Shown one piece after another: positions 7,917-16,111 of a stretch of 64,000 nt of DNA (the stretch's first letter is position 1; each line of letters begins with the position of its first letter). The notes below the pieces were generated by a model. It was not told where the DNA came from, ran no database searches, and worked only from the letters and a program-made list of their open reading frames with translations. The stretch is from Nocardia altamirensis NBRC 108246 (GTDB taxonomy: Bacteria; Actinomycetota; Actinomycetes; Mycobacteriales; Mycobacteriaceae): NCBI RefSeq assembly GCF_001612685.1, contig NZ_BDAY01000047.1:1-64000 (forward strand). The letters run 5' to 3'. The position numbers were made by a program, and so were the translations under genes.

Positions 7917-7948
7917 ACGCGGTGCGCGGCGAGTGCCGTGCACCGCGT
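7917..7948. terminator. Hairpin between convergent genes
   Basis: Nine-bp arms ACGCGGTGC (7917-7925) and GCACCGCGT (7940-7948) lie between stops at 7912 and 7983. No clear T-tract. Confidence 0.55.
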
Positions 7949-7982
7949 TGGTGTCACCAGTGAGAAGTGTTGTGCCCCAGAC

Positions 7983-8957
7983 CTACCGAGCGGTGACGAA
8001 GCCCTCGGCGACCATCCAGTCCCTGGCGACATCGGCAGGCTCGCGTCCCTCGACGTCCACCTGCCGATTCAGCTCGGTGATGGTCTCGTTGGTGAGCCGC
8101 TGGGAGATCGGCGCGAGCACGGTGGCGATCTGCGGATGCGCGTCGGCGAACGACTGCCGCATCACCACCGCCGCATTGTATTTCGGAAAGAAGCCCTGAT
8201 CATCTTGCAGCAGCACCAGATTCAGCGCTGGTATGCGCCCGTCGGTGGCGGCGACCGAGCCGAACCGACACTGCTTGGCATCGGCGGTGGCCTGATAGAC
8301 CACCTGATCGGTGACGATCTGCTTGGGCACCTTGCCAGCGTCGATCCCGTATTTGCGGGTCAGGCCGGGGAGTCCGTCCTGGCGCACATTGAATTCGGTG
8401 CCGACGCAGATGGCCGCGGCGCTCGGATCGGAGTTGGCCAGCTTCGCGTAATCCGACAGCGTCCGCACGCCGGTCTCCTGCTGGGTGCGCGAACTCGTCA
8501 CCAGCGCATAGGTGTTGTTCATCGGCGCCATCGCGGTCCACAGCATGCCGTGCGCGGCCCGATCGGCCTCGCGCACGGCCTCGAACTGACCGACCTCGTC
8601 CGGGATCGGCTGCTCCTTGCCGAGGTAGTTCACCCAGCCGGTGCCGGTGTAGTCGTAGGCGACGTCGATCTGCCCGTGCAGCTGGGCGTCACGAAGACTG
8701 TTGGAGCCCTGGATGTTCGTGAGGTCGCGCACCTGCGCGCCCGCCGCCGACATGGCGAACTCGATGAGGTAGCCGAGGATGTTCTGCTCGGTGAAGTCCT
8801 TCGACCCGACGGTGATGTTCACCCCGTCGAGCTCGGGGATCGGGCCGATGCTGCCAGGGCCCACCCGCAGCGGCACCGCGCCACCGGATTCCAGGCCGCA
8901 CCCCGCGATCAGGACCAGCCCGCTGACCAGCGCAAGCGCCCGCGACCACCGGCTCAC
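7983..8957 (-). CDS. Glycine betaine/osmoprotectant ABC transporter, substrate-binding lipoprotein (OpuAC/ProX type)
   Basis: 324 residues from the GTG at 8957, which overlaps the permease stop by four bases (GTGA). The signal VSRWSRALALVSGLVLIAGC has lipobox IAGC. The mature domain begins INITVGSKDFTEQ-like (VNITVGSKDFTEQNILGYLIE), the hallmark of quaternary-amine binding proteins (QAT family). Further motifs are AYDYTGTGWVNYLG and LNRQVDVEGREPADVARDW at the C-terminus. It is the last gene of the four-gene opu operon. Betaine, choline or carnitine are the usual ligands; which one cannot be told here. Confidence 0.9.
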   Translation of the reverse strand: MSRWSRALALVSGLVLIAGCGLESGGAVPLRVGPGSIGPIPELDGVNITVGSKDFTEQNILGYLIEFAMSAAGAQVRDLTNIQGSNSLRDAQLHGQIDVAYDYTGTGWVNYLGKEQPIPDEVGQFEAVREADRAAHGMLWTAMAPMNNTYALVTSSRTQQETGVRTLSDYAKLANSDPSAAAICVGTEFNVRQDGLPGLTRKYGIDAGKVPKQIVTDQVVYQATADAKQCRFGSVAATDGRIPALNLVLLQDDQGFFPKYNAAVVMRQSFADAHPQIATVLAPISQRLTNETITELNRQVDVEGREPADVARDWMVAEGFVTAR

Positions 8958-9739
8958 TTCAACCCCCTCGGCCCGAGGAACTGTTCGGCGAGCGCGCCGA
9001 GCCAGTCGACGAGCAGTGCGAGCGCGACGGCGAGCACGGCGCCGACCACCAGCGTCACGTTGTCGCGCAGCTTGTAGCCGGTGTCGATCAGGATGCCGAG
9101 ACCGCCCGCGCTCACCAGGAACGACAGCGTCGCGGTGCCGACCGCGAGCACCAGCGAGGTGCGCAGACCGGCGAGGATGTAGGGCACCGCGAGCGGAAAC
9201 TCGATGCGGCGCAACACCGTCAGCGCCGACATGCCCTGCCCGCGCCCGGCATCGATGAGGGTGCTGTCCACTTCCTGGTAGCCGAGGATCGTGTTGCGCA
9301 GCACCGGAAGCAGCGAATAGAACGCGACCGGCGCGACGCCGATCCAGAACCCCGTGGTACGGGTGACGAGATAGAAGAGCACGATGAGGCCGATGGCGGG
9401 CGCGGCCGCGCCGATATTGGCGATGCCGACGAAAATCGGGGCGAGGCGGCGGTATCGGGGGCGGGTCAGCAGGGTGCCGAGTGGCACCGCGACCACGATG
9501 ACGATCAGCACGACGGTGGCCGAGATCAGCACGTGCTGCCAGGTGACGCTTACGATGTTGTCCGCGTTCAGGCTGGCCTGCTGGGTGATGGTGAGGTCTC
9601 TGGCGAAGGCCCACACCAGCACACCTGCGGTGAGCGCGAGCACGATCACCGGCTGAAAGAACAATCGGATGCGCTCGGCCCTGCGCTGCGCGGCGGGCGC
9701 GGCCGCCGCCGTCAGTGCGGCCTCGGTGGCTGCGGTCAT
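8954..9739 (-). CDS. Osmoprotectant ABC transporter permease 2
   Basis: 261 residues with five to six hydrophobic segments. The N-terminal extension is Ala-rich (TEAALTAAAAPAAQRR). The binding-protein-dependent permease EAA-type loop reads LIDAGRGQGMSALTVLRRIEFPLAVPYILAG. It overlaps the ATPase stop and the binding-protein start by four bases each. It partners the second permease at 10928 as a heterodimer, as in OpuCB/OpuCD. Confidence 0.9.
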   Translation of the reverse strand: MTAATEAALTAAAAPAAQRRAERIRLFFQPVIVLALTAGVLVWAFARDLTITQQASLNADNIVSVTWQHVLISATVVLIVIVVAVPLGTLLTRPRYRRLAPIFVGIANIGAAAPAIGLIVLFYLVTRTTGFWIGVAPVAFYSLLPVLRNTILGYQEVDSTLIDAGRGQGMSALTVLRRIEFPLAVPYILAGLRTSLVLAVGTATLSFLVSAGGLGILIDTGYKLRDNVTLVVGAVLAVALALLVDWLGALAEQFLGPRGLK

Positions 9740-10935
9740 GGCGCGTCATCCGTTGCGGCGCGGCCGGTTCCGTGCTCGGCGCGCAGCGCCGAGAGGTGGG
9801 CGACCAGGGTGTCGATGCTGATCAGCCCGGCGTACTCGCCGCGCTTACCGGTGACCACCGCGTTCGCGGTCTGGTCGGAGAGCAAGGCCTCCAACGCATC
9901 CTGCAGCGTCGACTGCAACGACAGCGGCTCGCCGATCGGAGTTCCGATGCCGCGCAAGGACTGTGCGTGCGCGAGATGCTCGCTCGACACCCAGCGCAGC
10001 GGCCGCCGCTGCTGGTCGAGCACCAGCGACCACGGCCACTCTTTGTCGGCAAGCGCCGAACGCAAGACCTCGACCGGCTCGTCCTCGACGGCGGTCGGGC
10101 ATTGCCCCAGTTCGACATCGCGCACCCGGGTGAGCGTGAGCTGCTTGAGCGAGGCGCCCGCGCCGACGAAGCCCGCGACCGTGTCGTCGGCGGGCTCGGC
10201 CAGGATCGCCGCGGGGGTGTCGTACTGCAGGATCCGGGACTGGTTGCCCAGCACCGCGATTCGGTCGCCGAGCTTGACCGCCTCGGTGAAATCGTGCGTG
10301 ACGAAGACGATGGTCTTGCCCAATTCGCCTTGCAGCCGCAACAACTCGTCCTGCAGCAGGCCGCGGGTGATCGGATCGACCGCGCCGAACGGCTCGTCCA
10401 TCAGCAGCACCGGCGGGTCGGCGGCGAGCGCGCGGGCCACGCCGACGCGTTGCTGTTGACCGCCGGACAGCTGACGCGGGTAGCGGCCACGGTAGGTGTC
10501 GGGATCGAGGCCGACCAGGTCGAGCATCTCGTCGGTGCGCTCGGTGATCCGCTTGCGATCCCAGCCGATCAGCCCCGGCACCGTCGCGACGTTCTTGGCG
10601 ACGGTCAGGTGCGGGAACAGCCCGGCCTGCTGGATCGAATAGCCGATGCCGCGGCGCAGCTGGTCCGGATTCATCGATGCGGCGTCGCGGCCGTCGATGG
10701 TGATGGTGCCCGAGGACGGCTCGATCAGCCGGTTGATCATCCGCATGGTGGTGGTCTTGCCACAGCCGGACGGCCCGACCAGCACGACGATTTCGCCTGC
10801 GGGGATGGTCATCGACACCCGGTCGACGGCCGGATCACGCTGGCCTGGATAGTGTTTGGTGACGGCATCGAGCACGATCTCCGCGCCTGACACCGCCGAT
10901 GTGCTACTGCCGGAACGCGTTTCGGTGTCAGTCAC
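9736..10935 (-). CDS. Osmoprotectant ABC transporter ATP-binding protein
   Basis: 399 residues from the GTG at 10935, chosen because it overlaps the upstream permease stop by eight bases; the frame extends to 10986. Walker A GPSGCGKTT, signature LSGGQQQRVGVARALA, Walker B VLLMDEPFGAVDP and the H-loop VFVTHDFTEA are intact. After about residue 250 it has a CBS-type region, best preserved at the C-terminus (TLQDALEALLSDQTANAVVTGKRGEYAGLISIDTLVAHL). In OpuA the CBS pair senses ionic strength, so osmotic gating is plausible. OpuCA/ProV type. Confidence 0.92.
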   Translation of the reverse strand: MTDTETRSGSSTSAVSGAEIVLDAVTKHYPGQRDPAVDRVSMTIPAGEIVVLVGPSGCGKTTTMRMINRLIEPSSGTITIDGRDAASMNPDQLRRGIGYSIQQAGLFPHLTVAKNVATVPGLIGWDRKRITERTDEMLDLVGLDPDTYRGRYPRQLSGGQQQRVGVARALAADPPVLLMDEPFGAVDPITRGLLQDELLRLQGELGKTIVFVTHDFTEAVKLGDRIAVLGNQSRILQYDTPAAILAEPADDTVAGFVGAGASLKQLTLTRVRDVELGQCPTAVEDEPVEVLRSALADKEWPWSLVLDQQRRPLRWVSSEHLAHAQSLRGIGTPIGEPLSLQSTLQDALEALLSDQTANAVVTGKRGEYAGLISIDTLVAHLSALRAEHGTGRAATDDAP

Positions 10936-11557
10936 GGATTCCCCTCGAGGTGGTGAGACGTCCGACGAGGACGTAGATCCCGTCAAGGACCAGTGCGAGC
11001 ACGACGATCAGGACCGTGCCGACCAGTGCCTGCGGCACCGCGTTCGGGCTGCCGAGCCGCGCCAGCCCGGAGAAGATCAGGTTGCCGAGCCCAGGCCCCT
11101 TGGCGTAGGCGGCGATGGCGAGGATGCCCATGGTCAGCTGGGTGCTGACCCGCATTCCGGCCAGGATCGCGGGCCAGGCCAGCGGAAGTTCGATGGCCGC
11201 GAGGACCCGGACCCGGTTCATCCCGACCCCGCGGGCCGCGTCGGTGACCGCGGGATCCACCGAGGACAGCCCGATGATGGTGTTGCGCAGGATCGGCAGC
11301 AGCGCATAGAGCACCATTGCGCTGATCGTGGGGCCGACGCCGAGCCCGAGCACCGGAATCAGCAGTCCGAGCAGCGCGAAGGACGGCACCGTGAGAATGG
11401 CGCTGGCGAGCGCGGTGGCGATCGAGGAGCCCAGTGGGCTGCGATGCACCGCTATGCCGATGAGCACCGCAACGAGCGTGGCGATGAGCACCGACTGCAG
11501 CACCGCCGACACATGCAGGTAGGAGTCGATGAGCAGCTGATGTCGCCGGTGCACCAC
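10928..11557 (-). CDS. Osmoprotectant ABC transporter permease 1
   Basis: 209 residues from GTG 11557. Hydrophobic segments alternate with the typical loop VTDAARGVGMNRVRVLAAIELPLAWPAILAGMR, plus LLGLGVGPTISAMVLYALLPILRNT. This is the first gene of the operon. The GTG has a weak ribosome site, while a CTG at 11578 lies eight bases after CCTCC/GGAGG and extends the protein by LDTLWTF. No ATG, GTG or TTG occurs between the upstream in-frame stop and 11557, so a CTG start is a real possibility. Confidence 0.88.
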   Translation of the reverse strand: MVHRRHQLLIDSYLHVSAVLQSVLIATLVAVLIGIAVHRSPLGSSIATALASAILTVPSFALLGLLIPVLGLGVGPTISAMVLYALLPILRNTIIGLSSVDPAVTDAARGVGMNRVRVLAAIELPLAWPAILAGMRVSTQLTMGILAIAAYAKGPGLGNLIFSGLARLGSPNAVPQALVGTVLIVVLALVLDGIYVLVGRLTTSRGIRD

Positions 11558-11634
11558 GAAAGTCCACAGCGTGTCCAGGGTCGTATCCTCCCCGTCGCCG
11601 GTGTCCTGGGGAGACTAGCGCGGATCAGGCTCGG

Positions 11635-11654
11635 CCGGACGGTATTTCGTCCGG
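11635..11654. other. Short hairpin upstream of opu operon
   Basis: CCGGACG (11635-11641) and CGTCCGG (11648-11654) around GTATTT. It is outside any gene and may be a leader or terminator element. Confidence 0.4.
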
Positions 11655-11734
11655 TTCGGCGCGGCGGTCGGCGCGCGGCGCGAGTGGGCTTCGATCCGGA
11701 GGGAACGTCGCGGGGGCCTCGGGCGGACGGTTTT

Positions 11735-11758
11735 CCGGGCGGCTTGGCGGCCGCCCGG
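11735..11758. terminator. Hairpin downstream of vapBC
   Basis: Nine-bp arms CCGGGCGGC and GCCGCCCGG around TTGGCG, 16 bases past the vapC stop. There is no T-tract on the minus strand, which is common for GC-rich actinobacterial terminators. Confidence 0.5.
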
Positions 11759-11773
11759 AATCAAGCTCCGATG

Positions 11774-12166
11774 TCAGACAGCAGATCTGATGTCGGTGTG
11801 CACGAAGTCGTTGCCCTTGTACAGCAACGGTTTCTTGGTGACGGTGGCGAGTGCGTAGGCGAAGCAATCGCCGAGATTGAGCTGTGCCTTGTGGCCGCTG
11901 CCCTTGCCGAAGTCGCGGTAGGCCTCCCGTGCGATCACGGCTTGCTCCAGTGAAATCGGAACGACCTCGATATCCGAGTCTTCGATCAACTCGGCAAACT
12001 TCCGGGTGATGATCGGATCGGGGCTGCGATCCACCTTGATGGCGACTTCGAAGTGATTGACCACCGACATCTTTCGGCTCTTGGCCGAATCGAGTGCGTC
12101 GACGAACGCAACCCGCTCCGGTTCGCGCTGAAGGATGGCGAGCACCGCTGATGCGTCTACGATCAT
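11774..12166 (-). CDS. vapC: VapC-family PIN-domain RNase toxin
   Basis: 130 residues. The PIN acidic residues are visible: MIVDASAVLAIL (Asp4), a Glu in SVVNHFEVAIK, and the C-terminal LNLGDCFAYALA (Asp99) plus GNDFVHTDI. The layout matches Rv0624-like VapC toxins, which cleave tRNA or rRNA. Its ATG overlaps the antitoxin stop by four bases (ATGA). Toxicity should be held in check by the antitoxin encoded at 12163. Confidence 0.9.
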   Translation of the reverse strand: MIVDASAVLAILQREPERVAFVDALDSAKSRKMSVVNHFEVAIKVDRSPDPIITRKFAELIEDSDIEVVPISLEQAVIAREAYRDFGKGSGHKAQLNLGDCFAYALATVTKKPLLYKGNDFVHTDIRSAV

Positions 12167-12426
12167 GCGGGCATCCCCTGATCGTCGTAGAGGTCGTCGG
12201 TGGTGAGCGTGGCGCGGAATTCGGGCGTCATCCTGGCGTCTATGTCTGCCAGGATCTCCATGATCCGTTTCTTCCTGTTGTGTTGTTCGGTTTCGCGCTC
12301 GGCATCAAGTTCTTGCAACATACGTTTCAGAGCCTCCTCGATCACGCCTGTCTGGGACATCCCGGTCCGCTCTGCGGCCTCACGCACCAAGGCGTGAACC
12401 CTCTCATTCTTAATATTCAGACCCAT
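12163..12426 (-). CDS. vapB: VapB-family antitoxin (PSK operon type)
   Basis: 87 residues beginning MGLNIKNERVHALVREAAERTGMSQTGVIEEALKRML, the Rv0623-type transcription-factor antitoxin ribbon-helix-helix. The C-terminal acidic tail (TTDDLYDDQGMPA) is where such antitoxins wrap the toxin. GGAGG sits nine to ten bases before the ATG. The palindrome at 12432-12467 is its likely operator. Confidence 0.9.
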   Translation of the reverse strand: MGLNIKNERVHALVREAAERTGMSQTGVIEEALKRMLQELDAERETEQHNRKKRIMEILADIDARMTPEFRATLTTDDLYDDQGMPA

Positions 12427-12431
12427 GGCAA

Positions 12432-12467
12432 TCTACCCTCCGGGAACGGAATGGTAGAGAGTCTACC
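12432..12467. promoter_or_regulatory. vapBC operator
   Basis: GGTAGA-GAG-TCTACC (12453-12467) is a perfect 6-bp-arm palindrome. A further TCTACC half-site lies at 12432-12437, three bases before the ribosome site region of vapB. Three half-sites fit conditional cooperativity of VapB/VapBC binding. Confidence 0.65.
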
Positions 12468-12781
12468 TCGGGCTCGGTGCCGCCCGCCACTGGGTTTCTG
12501 CCGGGAACCGGGTCGCGCCGACCTGGGTAGCCGGCGTCGACGGATTTGGTCGACTGTGACGATTCTTGCCGTCGAGCTGTCCGATATGCGTGACCTGGTG
12601 GACCGGGAATGGCCCTACGATGGATGCGACGGCGCCCGGCAGCGCTGTCGCCGATCCCCGCCCTGTCTCCCCCTCATCGACAGGACGGGGATCTCGGGTT
12701 CAGCCGCGGGCAAGTTTCGGGCCATGTCGGTCGCGTACCCTCTCGGGTGTCCGTTCAGAGATGAGGGTTTCGGAAAATCTG
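12468..12781. other. Intergenic region between vapB and the duplicated-domain gene
   Basis: 314 bases without a gene I can support. An in-frame extension upstream of 12782 has no ribosome site and unlike codon use. No repeat or strong hairpin was noticed. Confidence 0.5.
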
Positions 12782-13918
12782 ATGCAGCCGACCGACGAAC
12801 CGAGTAGCGATCCGGCCTGGATCGACTATGCCGATTTCGGGGAACGCTTCGTCACCCACGCGGTGACGAAGGACCGCATCGAGGCCGCGGTGTCCGGGAT
12901 GACCGGTCGAGGCATTGCGATCGGCCCGTTCTCGATCGGCCCGGCCGGCCTCGCAGGCTTCGTCGCCGAGGGCAAGGTCGGCACGCCGACGGTGCTGCAC
13001 AGCGGCCCGCACGTCACGTTCGACGTGACCGTCCCGGTGTCGCTGGCGCTGAAGGTCATGCTCGGCGGCAAGAAGCTGCGGCTGGAGGCCCGCGTCGAGA
13101 TCGACCTGACGCTGCACGCGCGCACCGCGGACCCGCTGCTCATCGTCATCGACATCCCGCCGATCACCCAGCGCGACATCAGTTTTGTGCTCCGCGCCCA
13201 GGCCGTCGACGCGGCCTGGGAGATGCTGCTCGACCCGATCGCAGGCCTGGTGCAGCGCGAGGTCGCCGCCAGGGTGAACAGCATGCTCGCCGATCCGCAG
13301 GCACGCCGCGCTCGGGTCTTCGATGTCGAGGCGATGGTGAACGGCACCAAGTCGGCGCATCGGGAGCAGGCCGAGTTCGACTGGATCGGCTACGACGAGT
13401 TCGGGCACCAGTTCTTCTCGCGAATCGTGACCAGAGATCGCGTGTTCGATGTGGTGGAGCGGATGGCGGGACGACCGATCGAGGTCGGCCCGTTGAAGAC
13501 CGGGCCGCGCAAGTCGGCGACGCTCACCGTGCGCGGGAGTGTGCGCGTGCCGCAGCTGGCCGACAAGGCGGACACGCCTCGGTCCTTCGATCTGACCCTG
13601 CCGGTGAGCCTGGACATCACCGTCGACGTGCTCAAGGCCAACCGATACCGCGCCGACGTGGAGGTGCCGCTCGTGCTGACCGCGCGCGCCGCCGACCCGC
13701 TGCTCGTCGTCATCGAGGTGCCGCCGCCCGACGCGGACGATATTCGGCTCGAGTTCAAGGCGCACGGCATGCGTGCGGCAACGCTCGGCGCGCTCGCCGG
13801 GATCAAGAAGCAGGTCATCGCCCAGGTGGCCGGGGTGGTGAGCAAGGAGTTGTCGGACAGCTCCGGCCGGACGATCGACGTCGCCGCCCGCATCGACGGC
13901 ACGGGCACCGGACGCTGA
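12782..13918 (+). CDS. Unknown protein with two tandem copies of a ~185-residue domain
   Basis: 378 residues from ATG 12782 (ATG 12761 is an alternative). The two halves align: WIDYADFGERFVTHAVTKDRI with WIGYDEFGHQFFSRIVTRDRV, then IAIGPFSIGP with IEVGPLKTGP. Later, LTLHARTADPLLIVIDIPPI aligns with LVLTARAADPLLVVIEVPPP. Each copy is a run of amphipathic beta strands followed by a C-terminal helix, a shape seen in lipid-binding barrels, but I cannot name the family. No signal peptide or membrane segment, so it is probably cytosolic. It is monocistronic. Confidence 0.8.
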   Translation: MQPTDEPSSDPAWIDYADFGERFVTHAVTKDRIEAAVSGMTGRGIAIGPFSIGPAGLAGFVAEGKVGTPTVLHSGPHVTFDVTVPVSLALKVMLGGKKLRLEARVEIDLTLHARTADPLLIVIDIPPITQRDISFVLRAQAVDAAWEMLLDPIAGLVQREVAARVNSMLADPQARRARVFDVEAMVNGTKSAHREQAEFDWIGYDEFGHQFFSRIVTRDRVFDVVERMAGRPIEVGPLKTGPRKSATLTVRGSVRVPQLADKADTPRSFDLTLPVSLDITVDVLKANRYRADVEVPLVLTARAADPLLVVIEVPPPDADDIRLEFKAHGMRAATLGALAGIKKQVIAQVAGVVSKELSDSSGRTIDVAARIDGTGTGR

Positions 13919-14100
13919 TCCGGCGGCGGGCCGCCGCCACCGTGTGACTGATGTGACTATGGATGCCCCGTGGGTCTGGCGGTTCCCATGTGAATATGGT
14001 GAAATGAGTGCACGTTCGAGGCTCCCGGCGCGCACATAATCTTGGGGAAGGTGCGCCGGGCACGCTATCCATGGTCGGGGTTGCGCGAAGGAGTCCTACG

Positions 14101-14814
14101 ATGCGTTCCAATTCTGTGTCCCGGCGTGAGCTATTCGGCTATGCCGCTGCGGCCGTCGCGGTGGGGGTGACCGCATCGGCGGCGCCAGCGTCCGCCACCG
14201 GTGCGCTCGGCACGCTGATCGACTATGCGGGCGGCGTGCCGTCGGCCGAAGCGATCAGGGCGGCCGGGCATTTGGGCGTGATCCGGTATGTCTCCGACCG
14301 TCGGCCCGGCGCGGAATGGATGGCAGGCAAGCCGCTGCTCGCCAACGAGGTGGACCAGCTGCACGCGGCGGGTCTGCACGTCGTGTCCTGCTATCAGTTC
14401 GGCAAGGCGGCGACCGCGGACTGGCGCGGCGGCATGGAGGCAGGCAAGAAGCACGCGCAGCGCGGGCTCGACTTGCACAAGGCCGCAGGCGGTCCCGACG
14501 GTGTGCCGATCTACGCCTCGATCGACGACAACCCGAGCACGCTCGACTTCACCACCATGATCATGCCCTACATCCTCGGCTGGGAGTCGGTGCTCGGCAA
14601 GGAGAACACCGGCATGTACGCCAACGCGCCGACCATCGAGCTCGCCACCGCCGCCGGCCTGGGTTCCTGGTACTGGCAACACAATTGGGGCACCGAACCG
14701 GGTTACGTGCACCCCGCCGCGCACCTGCACCAGTTCGAGATCGACAAGCGCAGCATCGACGGCATCGGCATCGACCTCAACAACGCACTGAAGCCCGACT
14801 TCGGCCAGTGGTAA
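14101..14814 (+). CDS. Tat-exported DUF1906 (Rv2525c-like, glycoside-hydrolase-25-fold) protein
   Basis: 237 residues from ATG 14101, which has AAGGAG eight bases upstream. The signal peptide has the twin-arginine motif SRRELFGYAA, followed by a hydrophobic stretch and ASATGA cleavage region. The mature domain is a DUF1906 TIM barrel: LIDYAGGVPSAEAIRAAGHLGVIRYVSD, GLHVVSCYQFGK, VPIYASIDDNPS, GMYANAPTI and YWQHNWG. Rv2525c in M. tuberculosis is a Tat substrate affecting cell-envelope properties. A role on peptidoglycan or cell-wall glycans is likely but not shown. Confidence 0.88.
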   Translation: MRSNSVSRRELFGYAAAAVAVGVTASAAPASATGALGTLIDYAGGVPSAEAIRAAGHLGVIRYVSDRRPGAEWMAGKPLLANEVDQLHAAGLHVVSCYQFGKAATADWRGGMEAGKKHAQRGLDLHKAAGGPDGVPIYASIDDNPSTLDFTTMIMPYILGWESVLGKENTGMYANAPTIELATAAGLGSWYWQHNWGTEPGYVHPAAHLHQFEIDKRSIDGIGIDLNNALKPDFGQW

Positions 14815-14845
14815 GGCTCATTGCCGACGCGGCTCAGTGCGTAGG

Positions 14846-15205
14846 CTAGGTCTGGCAGTGACTCAGCGGGGTTTCGCGGAGATCGGGCTCGTCGTCGGGC
14901 ACGACCCGCAGTGTCGGCCTGCTGTCGGGGGCCTCGTGATCGCCGAGCCAGGAGAACAGCGACCAGCGGGATAATCCGGAGAACGCCGATCCGAGGCTGG
15001 TGAACGAAAACGAGGAGATGGCCGAGCCGAAGGACCCGACCGAGCCGACCGACAGCACCGACCCGACGCTGCCGATCGAGAGGATCGAATACGCCGAACC
15101 GATGGAGAGAATGGATCCCTCGGATCGGAAGGACAGAATCGATCGATGAGAGTGCCTGCTCCGGATGGAGCGGCCGGGCCGTATCGAATGTTCGATCGTC
15201 GCCAT
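14846..15205 (-). CDS. Ser-every-third-residue low-complexity protein
   Basis: 119 residues. From about residue 13 to 85 Ser occupies almost every third position, with Ile/Leu/Val and Gly between, as in SILSIGSAYSILSIGS. A polar tail of about 30 residues follows (RVVPDDEPDLRETPL). I recall similar unannotated proteins in other actinobacteria. The codon-level periodicity is nine bases. The regular S-hydrophobic-G triplet could build a left-handed helical or solenoid fibre. The opposite strand also has a 50-codon frame (15000-15149), judged a mirror of the repeat. Expression and start are unproven. Confidence 0.6.
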   Translation of the reverse strand: MATIEHSIRPGRSIRSRHSHRSILSFRSEGSILSIGSAYSILSIGSVGSVLSVGSVGSFGSAISSFSFTSLGSAFSGLSRWSLFSWLGDHEAPDSRPTLRVVPDDEPDLRETPLSHCQT

Positions 15206-15280
15206 ACTTAGCGGTTTACCACAATCCCCACCATGTCATGCGTCAACACCGCGATTCCGCACCGTCATGTCGCGGAGACG

Positions 15281-15317
15281 ACAAAGGCGGCGACCCGGTT
15301 GGAGTCGCCGCCTTTGT
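15281..15317. terminator. Strong hairpin terminator
   Basis: Fourteen-bp perfect arms ACAAAGGCGGCGAC (15281-15294) and GTCGCCGCCTTTGT (15304-15317) around a nine-base loop, just past the stop of the secreted protein gene at 15326. Confidence 0.85.
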
Positions 15318-15325
15318 TCGAGAAC

Positions 15326-16111
15326 TCATGCGACCGTGAAGAATCCCAGGGTCGGCAGGAACGAGCAGGTGCGCGGGTCCGCGTCGGCGGCCTTGGTGGT
15401 CAGCGACCCGGAGATGACCGCGACGACCCGGCCGAAACCGGTGTCGGCGATCGCGGACAGGGTGGCAGGCCCGCCGGGGTTGATCTTGGCCTCGTCGGTC
15501 AGCGGCAGGATGCCGGACTGGCGGGTATCCAGGTTCATCCACTGCACCGTCATCGGCGGGTTCTGTTCGGCCGTCGGCGCTTTGGTGCCGAGCGCGGTGA
15601 ACACGAAACCTGCCTGGCCCGGCTTCGGTCCGGGCGGCGGCAGCTGCGCGGGGCCGGGGACGGCGAGCGCGGTGCCGATCGAATCGGCGGTCGCTCCGAT
15701 GCAGCCCTTGCCGATGGTCGGGTAGAGGAACTGCGCGATGACCGGGCCTTCCTGCGGCAGCTCAGGGCCACCGCCGCCGCTGCCGTCCAGGAAGGTGATG
15801 ATCCGTTCCAGCGTCGACTTGATCTGCGGCGGCAAGGGCAGCGTGGCAAGCAGATTGCGGGCCTGTTCGAGGATGGCCGACTGGGGGCCGCCCGCGATGT
15901 CGGCAGGACCGGCGATCGAGCCGACGATGGCGGGTGCAAGGGCGGCGAGGGCGTCGACCGGGACGCCTTCGGGCACCATGGGCACGGAAATCGGGGTCGC
16001 CGCAGGCGCGGGCGCGGGCGCGGCGACTGCTGTCGTCGGCGCGGCAAGCGTGGCGCTCGCCGCGATGGCGAGCGCGGACAATGCGATCCGCGATCCTCGG
16101 GTGCGAAGCAC
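15326..16111 (-). CDS. Secreted hypothetical protein, 261 aa
   Basis: A Sec signal peptide is clear: MLRTRGSRIALSALAIAASATLA with a likely AxA site near residues 28-31. A Pro/Ala-rich linker follows, then a helical region (LEQARNLLATLPLPPQIKSTLERIITFL). The C-terminal strand domain has two Cys: FLYPTIGKGCIGATADSIG and DPRTCSFLPTLG. The FLYPTIGKGCIG segment looks like a family shared among Corynebacteriales secreted proteins, as I recall, but I know no function. It is monocistronic with its own terminator. Confidence 0.75.
   Translation of the reverse strand: MLRTRGSRIALSALAIAASATLAAPTTAVAAPAPAPAATPISVPMVPEGVPVDALAALAPAIVGSIAGPADIAGGPQSAILEQARNLLATLPLPPQIKSTLERIITFLDGSGGGGPELPQEGPVIAQFLYPTIGKGCIGATADSIGTALAVPGPAQLPPPGPKPGQAGFVFTALGTKAPTAEQNPPMTVQWMNLDTRQSGILPLTDEAKINPGGPATLSAIADTGFGRVVAVISGSLTTKAADADPRTCSFLPTLGFFTVA

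Noticed and set aside
7983..9749. 588-codon minus-strand frame
   Set aside because: Only the part up to the GTG at 8957 is the binding protein; the N-terminal half is antisense-frame text over the permease.
15000..15149. 50-codon + strand frame opposite the Ser-repeat protein (acidic, EP/DP-rich)
   Set aside because: It mirrors the 9-base repeat; the minus frame is longer and resembles proteins I recall elsewhere. Not fully excluded.
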